Below, piece by piece: positions 42,850-51,440 of a stretch of 64,000 nucleotides of DNA. The stretch is from assembly GCA_040772085.1 (NCBI GenBank), contig JAXGYU010000001.1, positions 1,736,001 to 1,800,000 of the forward strand, written 5' to 3'. Every line of letters starts with the position of its first letter. The stretch's first letter is position 1. A program made the position numbers and the translations under genes. The stretch is from JAXGMV01 sp040772085 (GTDB lineage: Bacteria > Chloroflexota > Anaerolineae > Anaerolineales > Anaerolineaceae). Below the pieces are notes generated by a model, which searched no databases, was not told the DNA's origin, and worked only from the letters and a program-made list of their open reading frames with translations.

Positions 42850-43578
42850 GTGACCGGCAACGCGCTGGAAATTTTTTATTCGCTGATTCCTGTGACCGAT
42901 TTATCCCCAGCGGTGACAGATGTGGAGGTCAGGGACTGGCTAGGTGAGCGTGAACGCGCTTACCTTGCCAGTCTGCGTTTCGAGAAACGCCGTTTCGACT
43001 GGCTCTCGGGCCGGCTGGCGCTCAAGCAGTTGCTGCGCAAGGTTGTGCCAGCCGCGGCGGACATGAGGCCTGACCAGCTTGAGATCCTGAAAGCGGCGAG
43101 TGGCGCGCCTTACCTCGCGCCGGAGAGCGGGCTGGGTGGTAGCATATCGATCAGTCATAGTCAGGGCTGGGTGCTGGCGGGGTATTGTCCGCACGGCGCG
43201 GCGTTTGGACTTGACCTCGAAAGGGTTGAGCCGCGCGATCCCGCTTTGGCAGAAACATTCTTCACATCAGATGAGTTGGCTGTCATCAGCGCGCTGTCTG
43301 ACCACGTTCAGGCAACTGCCGTGACAGCGATCTGGAGCCTGAAAGAGGCGGCGCTCAAGGCGCTGGCGACCGGCTTGCGCGTGGATACGCGCGCGATTGG
43401 GATTGGCTTGCGTGCGGGTGAGTCACGCTATCCTGGCTGGCAGCCCGCAGCGATCGAGCATGCGCTCGCTGGTCAGCCGCAGCTCTATGGCTGGCTTACC
43501 TGTCGGGACGGGATGATCCTTTCAGCCGCTGCGGTTAACCCAGGAATTCAATTTGTGGAAGTTTACGCCGGGCGATAG
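42850..43578 (+). CDS. Sfp-type 4'-phosphopantetheinyl transferase
   Basis: 242 residues. It should transfer phosphopantetheine from CoA to the carrier domains of the upstream synthase. Motifs are FDWLSGRLALKQLL, GSISISHSQGWVLAGY, FGLDLERVEPRD and WSLKEAALKAL, including the Mg-binding Asp/Glu and the catalytic Glu/Lys. The start is GTG at 42850, 3 bases after the synthase stop, with AGGAAAAGG upstream. Its last 16 bases overlap the 3' end of the convergent PfaD-like gene. Confidence 0.92.
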   Translation: MTGNALEIFYSLIPVTDLSPAVTDVEVRDWLGERERAYLASLRFEKRRFDWLSGRLALKQLLRKVVPAAADMRPDQLEILKAASGAPYLAPESGLGGSISISHSQGWVLAGYCPHGAAFGLDLERVEPRDPALAETFFTSDELAVISALSDHVQATAVTAIWSLKEAALKALATGLRVDTRAIGIGLRAGESRYPGWQPAAIEHALAGQPQLYGWLTCRDGMILSAAAVNPGIQFVEVYAGR

Positions 43579-45131
43579 TCCTGCAACGCTGCGGGGAGAA
43601 CAACACCCTGCGCCTGCAGCAGCCTGACGCGGTACAGCCAGGCAGCCCCCTGCAACAGCTCGAGCGAGACGTCAGCAATCGCGCGGTTTTCCACCGCCTC
43701 AAAGCGCGATCCCCTTGCCCAGTCGTTAAAGGCGCCCATGGCGGGGCCGCACCAGATCTGATAATCCATCTCGCGGCCGGCTTCACCGATGGCTGACCAG
43801 CGCGACGAAAGCCCGAGATACCAGCGGAAAATCAGCGCCATTTTGACCCTGGGGTCGCGGTTGGCGCGTTCGATCTGTGACGGGTCGCGCTGGGTGAAGA
43901 AGCGGATGCACTCCTGCCAGACTGCCTCGAGCGGCATCTTGAAAATGGTCTTCTCAATCTTTTCGCGCTCCGCGACGGGGATGGCTTCGATTGAATCGTA
44001 GCGCTGATAAAGTTCGTAGAGTTTAAGGCCACGCATGGCGAACATGGTGCCGCGCTTGAGCACCTGCACCTTGACGCCCATCTCGAACATATCGCTGGCG
44101 GGTGCCATGGTCACGTCGGTTGATTCCATCTGCGCCAGCAGCTTCTTGGTATGGTCGCTGGCGCCTGCCTCAAGGCAGCCCTGGCTGACCGAACCCAATG
44201 CCACATAAGCCGCGCCGAGCATAAAGGCTGCCAGAACGGCGTCCGGGGTGCCGATACCGCCGGCAGCGCCGACGCGGATGGGCTGCGGATAGTTGCGCTC
44301 AGCCTGGATGGCATCGCGCAGGCGCATGATGGCAGGCAGGATGACAACCAATGGGCGGTTGTCGGTGTGCCCGCCGGAATCTGCCTCTACGGTGATGTCA
44401 TCTGCCATTGGGACCAGCCGCGCCAGTTGCGCCTGCTCGGCGGTGACCAGGCCATCTGTTGTCAGTTGGTTGAGCAGGTCGTCTGGCGCCGGGCTGAGGA
44501 ACGCTTTGGCGACCTCCTTGCGCGACACTTTGGCGATAACGCGGTTGGCGATGGCAATCGAGCCATCCGGGTTGCGAGACAGGCCGGCAGCGCGGTAGCG
44601 CGCCAGGCTTTTGGTGATATTCAGATAGGCCGAAGCTTCTATCAAGCGAATGCCATGCCTGAGATACAGCTCAGCGGCTTTCTCTTCCATGGCGGGTTCG
44701 AAGGGACTGTTGATCAGGTTGAAGCCATAGGGCCCATTGGGCAACGCTTCCTGGATCGTGTGAATAGCGCGTTCGATGCGGTCAGGCAGGCAGCCGCCGG
44801 CGCCGAACATGCCCAGAAAGCCAGCCTGACCCATGGCGATGACCAGGGCTTCAGATGATATGGCGGTCGCCATCGAGCCGGCATACAGCGCGTACTTCAC
44901 GCCATACGCTTTTTTGAACGCGGGGTCACCCCACGAGTCGGCCGCGGTTGCGGGCAGGAAGCCAGCAGAGAAGTTCTCACCGCTGGATGGAATTTGCGCC
45001 AGAGGGGTACCATTACGGAGATCGAAATGGAGAGCGTTCGCGTTAGGCGTCAGCAAAGCTCGTAAGGACTCCACAGAAAGCTGACCTGCGGCTGCGTTTT
45101 GTTGCTGGCTGAATTGGGTTAAATCGCTCAT
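43563..45131 (-). CDS. PfaD-type flavin-dependent enoyl reductase
   Basis: 522 residues, a TIM-barrel flavoprotein of the 2-nitropropane-dioxygenase/PfaD group, the trans-acting enoyl reductase of polyunsaturated fatty acid and some polyketide synthases. Motifs are GFLGMFGAGGCLPDRIE, GPYGFNLINSPFEP, VEADSGGHTDNRPL (FMN phosphate region), RVGAAGGIGTPDAVLAAFMLGA and QVLKRGTMFAMRGLKLYELY. ATG 45131 follows GAGG; GTG 45137 is possible. It converges on the PPTase gene, overlapping by 16 bases. It should complete the reductive cycle for the megasynthase, although it is transcribed from its own promoter. Confidence 0.92.
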   Translation of the reverse strand: MSDLTQFSQQQNAAAGQLSVESLRALLTPNANALHFDLRNGTPLAQIPSSGENFSAGFLPATAADSWGDPAFKKAYGVKYALYAGSMATAISSEALVIAMGQAGFLGMFGAGGCLPDRIERAIHTIQEALPNGPYGFNLINSPFEPAMEEKAAELYLRHGIRLIEASAYLNITKSLARYRAAGLSRNPDGSIAIANRVIAKVSRKEVAKAFLSPAPDDLLNQLTTDGLVTAEQAQLARLVPMADDITVEADSGGHTDNRPLVVILPAIMRLRDAIQAERNYPQPIRVGAAGGIGTPDAVLAAFMLGAAYVALGSVSQGCLEAGASDHTKKLLAQMESTDVTMAPASDMFEMGVKVQVLKRGTMFAMRGLKLYELYQRYDSIEAIPVAEREKIEKTIFKMPLEAVWQECIRFFTQRDPSQIERANRDPRVKMALIFRWYLGLSSRWSAIGEAGREMDYQIWCGPAMGAFNDWARGSRFEAVENRAIADVSLELLQGAAWLYRVRLLQAQGVVLPAALQDYRPA

Positions 45132-45226
45132 GGACACCTCACTCAGTACTATAACACCGCTGGCCGTGATAGGTTGCCATGGGAACGCCAGCCCCGTTCT
45201 TATCGTTATGTTATTATGGGTGAACT

Positions 45227-45676
45227 ATGAAAAGAAATCAGATCATTATCGTGCTTCTTGTGCTGATCGTAGTTGTGTTCATCGCGCGCACGCTCAAAGG
45301 TCTCAGGCAGAACACGCCGCCGGCGCAGCCGTTTAATTCTTCTTTCGTCCTGCAACTCGAGCCTGGCAAGGAGTCAACCGTTCTGAAGGATGGCTCGAAA
45401 ATAAAGCTGCTCGGCATCAAAGAGAATCGCTGTCCTGAAGATGTGACTTGTGTCTGGGCGGGTTATGCCGACGTCGAACTTGAAGTGACGGCGCCGGGTA
45501 AAACCGCGGAACAGATCATACTGCGCCTCGGGACGGTTTCCGGTGAAGAGATCACCGACGAGCTGGACTGGAACGGGATGACCATCAGGCTGGTCAGCCT
45601 TGAACCGCTGCCGAACACCAAAGCGCTGATCAGACTGGAGCAGATGAAGGTCACCTTACAGGCGGACAAGAAATAA
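45227..45676 (+). CDS. Membrane-anchored protein of unknown function
   Basis: 149 residues. One N-terminal hydrophobic helix (QIIIVLLVLIVVVFIA) would anchor or export it; the rest (~30-149) looks like a small beta domain outside the membrane. The segment NRCPEDVTCVWAGYADVELEV, with two cysteines six residues apart, recurs in many uncharacterised bacterial secreted proteins and may form a disulfide. It is divergent from the PfaD-like gene. I do not recognise a function. Confidence 0.7.
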   Translation: MKRNQIIIVLLVLIVVVFIARTLKGLRQNTPPAQPFNSSFVLQLEPGKESTVLKDGSKIKLLGIKENRCPEDVTCVWAGYADVELEVTAPGKTAEQIILRLGTVSGEEITDELDWNGMTIRLVSLEPLPNTKALIRLEQMKVTLQADKK

Positions 45677-45716
45677 CCGCTTGGCTTCTTGCCGCTGCGG
45701 CTGGTACCACGCGACC

Positions 45717-45746
45717 TTGAATTGTCAGCCACTTCTTTAGTACAAT
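45717..45746 (+). promoter_or_regulatory. Putative promoter of the DUF362 gene
   Basis: TTGAAT (45717-45722), an 18-base spacer, and TACAAT (45741-45746), about 31 bases before the ATG, which has its own AGGGAG site. Confidence 0.5.
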
Positions 45747-45777
45747 CAGGAGGCTGATTAAACTGCAAGGGAGCGAC

Positions 45778-46869
45778 ATGCAAAAATCGAAAGTTGCTGT
45801 TTTACGAACGAAACCCGAAACCGTGCTGGAGGACTACCGCCGCCTGTGCGAGCTTGCCAGCCTGAAGGAAGCGCTCGACCCCGCCGCGACCACCATCCTC
45901 AAGGATAATATCTCCTGGCATCTGCTTTTCCCCGGCGCGAACACCACGCCCTGGCAACTGGAAGGCACGATCCTGGGATTGAAAGACGCCGGGCTGAATG
46001 ACTTGGTGGATGTTCACAACAAGACCGTCGTCACCATTGCCGACCTGGGCGACAAATACAACAAATTCGGTCCTGTGCTCGATAAATTCGGCATCCCCAA
46101 ACTGTACAACTTCAAAGACGAAGACATGAAGTGGATCAGGTACACGCCCAAGGCGAAAATGGCAGTGCTTGACATGATTTATCCCGAGGGTATTTACCTG
46201 CCGGATTACTTCTTCGGCAAGAACATCGTTCACCTGCCAACGGTCAAGACGCACTCCTACACCACAACGACGGGCGCGATGAAGAACGCCTTTGGCGGTC
46301 TGCTGAACGTCAACCGCCACTTCACCCATACGTGGATCCATGACACGCTGGTCGATTTGCTGGCGATTCAGAAGGAAATCCACAGCGGCTTGTTTGCCGT
46401 AATGGACGGCACGACTGCCGGCAGCGGCCCGGGTCCGCGCACGCTGGTGCCGGTTCAGAAGGACGTGATTCTGGCGTCGGCTGATCAGGTCGCTATCGAC
46501 GCGGTGGCTGCCAGCATGATGGGCTTTGACCCGATGAGTATGCAGTACATCGCGCATGCCACCGAGCGCGGTCTGGGGCAGGGCAACCCGCGTGAAATCG
46601 AAATTGTCGGCATGCCCGAAGTGGCAGAGGAACGCTGGAACTTCAAGGTCGGCGTCAACCTTGGCACCGGTACCGGCATGCTGCTCTGGCGCTCGCCGTT
46701 GAAAATCTTCCAGAAGCTGCTCTTCCATACGCCGCTGGTCAAACTTTTCATCTTTGCCAGCGAGTATTACCATGACCATTTCTGGTATCCCTCCAAGGGC
46801 AACAGCGTCGTTGAACGCTGGAAGCAGGAAAGCCCCTGGGGCAACCTGTTCGAACAATATCCTGGTTAG
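45778..46869 (+). CDS. DUF362 family protein
   Basis: 363 residues, cytoplasmic. DUF362 motifs are DNISWHLLFPGANTTPWQLE, NIVHLPTVKTHSYTTTTGAMKNAFGGL in parts (LPTVKTHSYTTTTGAMKN), VMDGTTAGSGPGPRT and DQVAIDAVAASMMGFDP. The ferredoxin-like cysteine cluster of some relatives is absent. The family is linked to iron-sulfur or redox processes in some members, but the activity here is unknown. It starts after a strong AGGGAG site; the small NTF2-like gene follows 14 bases downstream. Confidence 0.85.
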   Translation: MQKSKVAVLRTKPETVLEDYRRLCELASLKEALDPAATTILKDNISWHLLFPGANTTPWQLEGTILGLKDAGLNDLVDVHNKTVVTIADLGDKYNKFGPVLDKFGIPKLYNFKDEDMKWIRYTPKAKMAVLDMIYPEGIYLPDYFFGKNIVHLPTVKTHSYTTTTGAMKNAFGGLLNVNRHFTHTWIHDTLVDLLAIQKEIHSGLFAVMDGTTAGSGPGPRTLVPVQKDVILASADQVAIDAVAASMMGFDPMSMQYIAHATERGLGQGNPREIEIVGMPEVAEERWNFKVGVNLGTGTGMLLWRSPLKIFQKLLFHTPLVKLFIFASEYYHDHFWYPSKGNSVVERWKQESPWGNLFEQYPG

Positions 46870-46883
46870 ACGGACAAACATCC

Positions 46884-47321
46884 ATGAACCCTGAAGCCGA
46901 AATTGAAACCCTGATCAGCAAACTGTATTCCGCCATCTGCTTTCTGCCGGGCGGCAAACCCGACTTTGATCTGCTCAGAACATTGTTCATCCCCGGCGCG
47001 AAGATGATCAGCAACAACGCTGACCAGCCGGTGATCATGGAGGTTGAGGGCTATGTCGAGCGCATGACCAATGGCATCAACAGCGGACGGCTGGTTTCAT
47101 TTCAGGAATCCGAAGTCGCTTCGACCACCGAGGTGTTCGGCAAGATTGCCCACCGCTTCTCAACCTACACCTCGCGCTTTCTGCCCGAGGATGAGAAGCC
47201 GTTTGATGTAGGCATCAACTCGATCCAGATGATGGAAGTGGATGGCAAGTGGCTGATCAGCTCGCTGCTGTGGAATAACGTCAACGACGCAAGGCCGCTG
47301 CCGGACAAGTATCTGCCGTAA
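46884..47321 (+). CDS. SnoaL/NTF2-like fold protein
   Basis: 145 residues. The pattern of an N-terminal helix (EIETLISKLYSAI), a basic-acidic cone region (RTLFIPGAKMISN), YVERMTNGI, VASTTEVFGKIAHRFSTY and a C-terminal strand DGKWLISSLLWNN fits the NTF2-like cone fold used by many small enzymes and binding proteins. No catalytic residues can be assigned. The ribosome site is weak, and the short gap suggests co-transcription with the DUF362 gene. Confidence 0.7.
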   Translation: MNPEAEIETLISKLYSAICFLPGGKPDFDLLRTLFIPGAKMISNNADQPVIMEVEGYVERMTNGINSGRLVSFQESEVASTTEVFGKIAHRFSTYTSRFLPEDEKPFDVGINSIQMMEVDGKWLISSLLWNNVNDARPLPDKYLP

Positions 47322-47419
47322 ACCACGCCTGTTCTAACCATTCGAACCCCTGCTCAGGTAAAATAACAGGGTTCTCAAGCCTCTGGCATTTGCAAGGGGC
47401 AACATTTCGCGGAGCCTGA

Positions 47420-49411
47420 ATGTCACTCATCTCAGCCAACAATCTGGGCGTGTCCTTTGGAGATTTCGATCTCTTCAGGGGCGTTTCAGTCAACATCGCC
47501 CACGACAGCCGGGTCGGGCTGATCGGGCCCAATGGCATCGGCAAAACCACGCTGCTGCTGATTCTGGCCGGCATCAACCTGCCCACGACAGGCAAGGTCT
47601 ACATGGCGCGCGGTCAGCGCCTGGGCTATCTGCGTCAGGAAGCCGTTGACGCCTTTGTTGACCGTCAGCATACCGTTTATAGCGAGATGCAATCGGTCTT
47701 TGAGCATTTGCACCAGCAGCAGGACTACCTGCATACCCTTGAAGCCAGGATGGCGCAAGGTGATCCGGATGAACGGCTGCTGGAGGAATATGGTCAGGCG
47801 CAGCACGCGTTCGAGGAAGCCGGCGGCTATGAGTATGACGTCCGCATCCGCCAGACGCTGCAGGGGCTGGGTCTGGGGGAAGAGTTCTGGCAGATGCCGC
47901 TGGGTCATCTGAGCGGGGGGCAGAAGACGCGCGCGCTGCTGGCTCGTCTGCTGCTCGAGCAGCCGGACCTGCTGATGCTGGACGAGCCTACCAATCACCT
48001 GGACATGGAAGCGGTCGAATGGCTGGAGAACACGCTCAAGGACTGGAAGGGCGCGGTGGTTATTGTCAGCCATGACCGCTATTTTCTCGACAACACCGTC
48101 AATGTCATCTGGGAGATGCACCCCGATGGTATCGAAACTTATCCCGGCAATTACACCAGCTACCTGATGGAACGCGAGACCCGCTGGGATTATTACGAGC
48201 GAGTCTATAAGGAAGAAAAGGAACGCCTGCTCAAGGAGGTTGACTTCATCCAGCGCAACTGGGTGCGGGCCAGCACGCACGCGCGGGCGCTGGGCAGGCT
48301 GCGGCAGATCAGCCGTGACCTGGCGATCGTCGAGAATCATGGCATCATGGCGCTGCGCAGCGGCAAGAGCTGGTCGGAGATGGACCTGCATGTCGAGCGG
48401 CGGCTGGAAGTGATTGACGCCATCCGCAAAGTCAATGCCATCAAAATGCCCAATCGCAAGCCGCGTCACATCAAACCGCGCATTCAGGCGGATAGCAGCG
48501 GCGGGACGCTCGTCATGCGCACGCATGACCTGCATGTCGGTTATCCGGGAAATCATTTGTTCTCGTCCGACAAGATTGAACTGCGCCGCGGCGAATGCGC
48601 TGTGCTGGTTGGCCCGAATGGCAGTGGAAAAACCACGCTGCTGAAAATGGTGATGGGTGAGCTGCAACCGCTCGCGGGCGAAATTGAGCTGGGCAATGGC
48701 GTCAAGACCGGCTATTTCGCCCAGGCGCATGACAACTTCGACCCTGCCAATACCGTGCTGGATGAGCTGACGCTGCAACATCCCATGCAGCCTGAGACCG
48801 CGCGCAACCACCTGGCGCATTACCTGTTCCAGGGTGATGATGTCTTCAAACCGGTTGGGGCGCTGAGCGGCGGCGAACGCGCGAGGCTGGCTCTGGCTAT
48901 CCTGGCAGCGGAAGGCGCCAATTTCCTGGTGCTGGATGAGCCAACCAACCACCTCGACATTCCTGCGCAGGAAGTGCTGCAGGAAACGCTTGAGGACTTT
49001 GCCGGCACGATTCTGCTGGTCACCCATGACCGCTACCTGATCAATCGCCTGGCGACTCAGATCTGGACGATCAATGACGATCACCTCGACGCCTTCAAGG
49101 GCAGCTATCGTGATTATGTGCTGACGCAGAGCAAGCCGACGGGCATGAAGACGGAGCGGCAGATCCTGCTGCCGAATAAACCGGTCATCAAGCTGGACAG
49201 CCGTGAAGCGCGTAAGAAAGCCGAGATGCTGGCGCAGCTTGAAGCGCGCATTCACGAGCTCGAGAAAGAGATCAAACAGGCAACGCGTGATTTGCAGAAA
49301 GCAGGGACGAAGGGGGATTACGCGCTGGTGCAGCGGTTAAGCCAGCAACTGGCTGAAGATCACGCTGAACTGGACGAACTGATGCTGAAGTGGGAACAAA
49401 CCGCGGCGTAA
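47420..49411 (+). CDS. ABC-F family ATPase
   Basis: 663 residues, two ABC domains and no membrane segments. Domain 1 has GPNGIGKTT, LSGGQKTRA and MLDEPTNHLD; domain 2 has GPNGSGKTT, LSGGERARL and VLDEPTNHLD. The inter-domain P-site linker (~245-330, charged) and a C-terminal coiled coil (RKKAEMLAQLEARIHELEK onward) are present, as in Uup/YdiF-like members. ABC-F proteins act on the ribosome as translation factors or antibiotic-protection proteins. Nothing local shows which applies. Confidence 0.93.
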   Translation: MSLISANNLGVSFGDFDLFRGVSVNIAHDSRVGLIGPNGIGKTTLLLILAGINLPTTGKVYMARGQRLGYLRQEAVDAFVDRQHTVYSEMQSVFEHLHQQQDYLHTLEARMAQGDPDERLLEEYGQAQHAFEEAGGYEYDVRIRQTLQGLGLGEEFWQMPLGHLSGGQKTRALLARLLLEQPDLLMLDEPTNHLDMEAVEWLENTLKDWKGAVVIVSHDRYFLDNTVNVIWEMHPDGIETYPGNYTSYLMERETRWDYYERVYKEEKERLLKEVDFIQRNWVRASTHARALGRLRQISRDLAIVENHGIMALRSGKSWSEMDLHVERRLEVIDAIRKVNAIKMPNRKPRHIKPRIQADSSGGTLVMRTHDLHVGYPGNHLFSSDKIELRRGECAVLVGPNGSGKTTLLKMVMGELQPLAGEIELGNGVKTGYFAQAHDNFDPANTVLDELTLQHPMQPETARNHLAHYLFQGDDVFKPVGALSGGERARLALAILAAEGANFLVLDEPTNHLDIPAQEVLQETLEDFAGTILLVTHDRYLINRLATQIWTINDDHLDAFKGSYRDYVLTQSKPTGMKTERQILLPNKPVIKLDSREARKKAEMLAQLEARIHELEKEIKQATRDLQKAGTKGDYALVQRLSQQLAEDHAELDELMLKWEQTAA

Positions 49412-49449
49412 ACGCACCGCGCAAACCTGTAGTGGATGACAGTTTAGGC

Positions 49450-49809
49450 TCAGAGCGGGATCAGCGCGCCTTCGAGCGGCACGTATAACAGCTCCACCAG
49501 CATTTCCGGATAACGTTTTTCAATCTCACACCTGGCGATCTTCAGGTCATGGCGATGCCGGTCGAGGCTGCCGCTAGCACCATAAGCGCCGCAATCTTCA
49601 TGGTGGATGAGCAGAATGCGCCTGACCTGATGCAGGCTGACGGCTAGTTCAATTTGTTCAAGGATCAGTTCCAGGCTTTTTGTCGCCCCCGGGAAACTGA
49701 TGTAATCATACTGGCCGGCAAGATTCCCTTTGGCGTAATCGGCAATTCTCTCCTGGATACGGAAATCCATGCAGGTGACGATCAGGTTGTCGCAGGTTAC
49801 TTTTCGCAT
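49450..49809 (-). CDS. Small beta-carbonic-anhydrase-like protein
   Basis: 119 residues, about 60% of a usual beta-carbonic anhydrase. It keeps the zinc and dyad motifs: CMDFR (Cys13, Asp15, Arg17) and HHEDCGAYG (His70, Cys73). It should bind zinc and may hydrate CO2, though short members of this group are poorly studied. AGGAGG precedes the ATG. It is divergent from cyanase, and CynT-type anhydrases supply bicarbonate to cyanase in other bacteria, which supports a functional link. Confidence 0.8.
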   Translation of the reverse strand: MRKVTCDNLIVTCMDFRIQERIADYAKGNLAGQYDYISFPGATKSLELILEQIELAVSLHQVRRILLIHHEDCGAYGASGSLDRHRHDLKIARCEIEKRYPEMLVELLYVPLEGALIPL

Positions 49810-49891
49810 GGTTCTTTCCTCCTGAAAATTTATTTTTCAAATATTAGCACGCGAACGTGGCGAAATACGCTAGTACATATGAATCTCACCA

Positions 49892-49926
49892 GGATTACAT
49901 AGAATCCCTCAGGACTCTACATAGAG
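49892..49926 (+). promoter_or_regulatory. Two short palindromes between the carbonic anhydrase and cyanase genes
   Basis: GGATT-ACATAG-AATCC (49892-49907) and the perfect CTCTACATAGAG (49915-49926) share an ACATAGA core and lie in the 270-base divergent region. They could be operator sites for either gene. No gene or clear promoter was seen in this region. Confidence 0.4.
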
Positions 49927-50079
49927 CACCTGATTGAAGCCGCAACCCGGATATCCGATACTGTAATCACACTCACATTCCACCCGCAACAAGCAATTTG
50001 AACATCTGGTTACACGAAGAGAACACAAGCCTGGTTCCCTTCATAAAAAATAACTCAAATCACATAAGGAGATTACGAA

Positions 50080-50559
50080 ATGCAACCAACTTCAAATAAT
50101 GAGTATCTTTGGCGTCCCGATGGCCGTAAAGAAGCAGCAGACAAACTGAGAGCAGCGAAACTGGCCAAAGGCGCAACCTGGGCACAGTTGGCTAAAACGC
50201 TTGGTGTCAGCAAGACATGGTTGGCCAGCGCGGTTGATGGACAGCAGTGGGTCCCGCAAGAATACGCGGACAAACTGGCAAAAGAACTGGGCGTCGCAGC
50301 CGCTGACGTCGCATATCTGACTCAGCACCCTTATAAGGGCTATGCTGATCCCATTCTCTATCGGCTCCACGAAGTTTTCGACACGTTCGGCCCCGCACTG
50401 AAAGAGATCATCCACGAAGAATTCGGCAATGCGATCATGAGCGCCATTGACTTCACCGTCGATGTTGCCCGCAAGGAAGACCCCAAGGGCGATCGCATCA
50501 TCATCACCTTCAATGGCAAGTGCCTGCCGTACAGCCATAAGGGCGACTATCCCTGGTAA
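50080..50559 (+). CDS. cynS: Cyanate hydratase (cyanase)
   Basis: 159 residues, full length. It converts cyanate and bicarbonate to carbamate and CO2, releasing ammonia. The N-terminal helical domain (DKLRAAKLAKGATWAQLAKT) and the C-terminal catalytic domain are complete. The catalytic residues are Arg95 and Glu98 in YRLHEVF and Ser121 in IMSAIDF. KEIIHEEFGNAIMSAIDF and GKCLPY match CynS closely. AAGGAG precedes the ATG. Its neighbours are a carbonic-anhydrase-like gene (divergent) and an HPP-family membrane protein downstream. Confidence 0.97.
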   Translation: MQPTSNNEYLWRPDGRKEAADKLRAAKLAKGATWAQLAKTLGVSKTWLASAVDGQQWVPQEYADKLAKELGVAAADVAYLTQHPYKGYADPILYRLHEVFDTFGPALKEIIHEEFGNAIMSAIDFTVDVARKEDPKGDRIIITFNGKCLPYSHKGDYPW

Positions 50560-50707
50560 GAATGATTTTATGGTGTTGATCGGGCCTTTCGAGCGAAGCG
50601 CATCCACGATCTGCCAGAACCAGGCTTAGGGTTGATCCATACGCGGACCGTGGCGTAAGCGGAGCGAAGGGCAAGCAGAGAAGCACTTGAGTTCAGGGAA
50701 AAAACAA

Positions 50708-50742
50708 AATGGCCGTACTTGAGGTTAGTGAGTACGGCCATT
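50708..50742 (+). other. Intercistronic hairpin before the HPP gene
   Basis: Perfect 12-bp stem AATGGCCGTACT / AGTACGGCCATT with an 11-base loop and no T-tract. It lies 22 bases before the HPP start and just upstream of its AAGGAAGG ribosome site. The 205-base gap from cynS holds no other feature. Confidence 0.6.
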
Positions 50743-50764
50743 GTATTCTAAGGAAGGTGAAAGA

Positions 50765-51301
50765 ATGAGCGAAGCTAATAGAACGTATGTTGAAAAACTG
50801 AGCGGCGTAAAGGTCAATTCCGGACTGCCTTACCCACGCCTGGCTGAAGGGTTGATTTCGGGCTTGGGCGGCTTCATATTGATCGGTTTGCTGTGGCTGC
50901 TGCACAATGATCTGAGTCTGGCGGCAGTTTTTGTTATCCCCTTTGGCGCGTCAGCTGTTCTGGTCTTCGGCGCACCCGCGGCACCCTTCTCGCAACCGCG
51001 GAACGTCATCGGTGGACATGTCGTCGCGGCACTGGTCGGTGTGGCTGTGATGGCGATATTCAATAACTCATCCTGGTACGTCATGGCAATCGCTAACGGC
51101 TTGGCGATCGCGGCCATGGTACTGACAAAAACCGTCCATCCGCCCGCTGGCGCCACTTCATTATTGCCCATCGTCGGCAACATCACTTCATTTATGTGGG
51201 TGCTGAGTCCGGTGCTGCTTGGCGCGATCATCATCGTGGTGCTGGGATTGCTGTACAACAACCTGGTGAAAACCCGGCATTATCCGGCATTCTGGTTATA
51301 G
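50765..51301 (+). CDS. HPP-family integral membrane protein
   Basis: 178 residues from ATG 50765 (ribosome site AAGGAAGGTG). Four membrane helices carry the family name motif VHPPAGATSLLP, and IPFGASAVLVFGAPAAPFSQPRNVIGGH in parts (PFGASAVLVFGAP; SQPRNVIGGH). A plant HPP protein has been linked to nitrite transport in chloroplasts. Next to cyanase, transport of a small nitrogen anion is a plausible but unproven role. Confidence 0.9.
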   Translation: MSEANRTYVEKLSGVKVNSGLPYPRLAEGLISGLGGFILIGLLWLLHNDLSLAAVFVIPFGASAVLVFGAPAAPFSQPRNVIGGHVVAALVGVAVMAIFNNSSWYVMAIANGLAIAAMVLTKTVHPPAGATSLLPIVGNITSFMWVLSPVLLGAIIIVVLGLLYNNLVKTRHYPAFWL

Positions 51302-51440
51302 ACAGGTGCTCATTTGCCCTCGGGAGTGGAATCGGGTATGATGAATTTGACTCCTGGGTTGGATAGGCTGGTACATGCGTGCGAATAAACCCTGGCATCG
51401 TTCTCGCCAGGGTGTTCGTATAAACCACGGAGAGTGGGAT

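Noticed and set aside
47330..47372. tRNA-like T-loop (reverse complement of ATTCGAACC)
   Set aside because: The flanks do not pair as a T-arm and no acceptor or anticodon arm can be drawn.
47486..49255. 589-residue open frame on the minus strand opposite the ABC-F gene
   Set aside because: It is a GC-rich antisense shadow of a clear two-domain ABC-F protein. It has no motif, and its codon content (many His, Arg, Gln) is typical of shadows.
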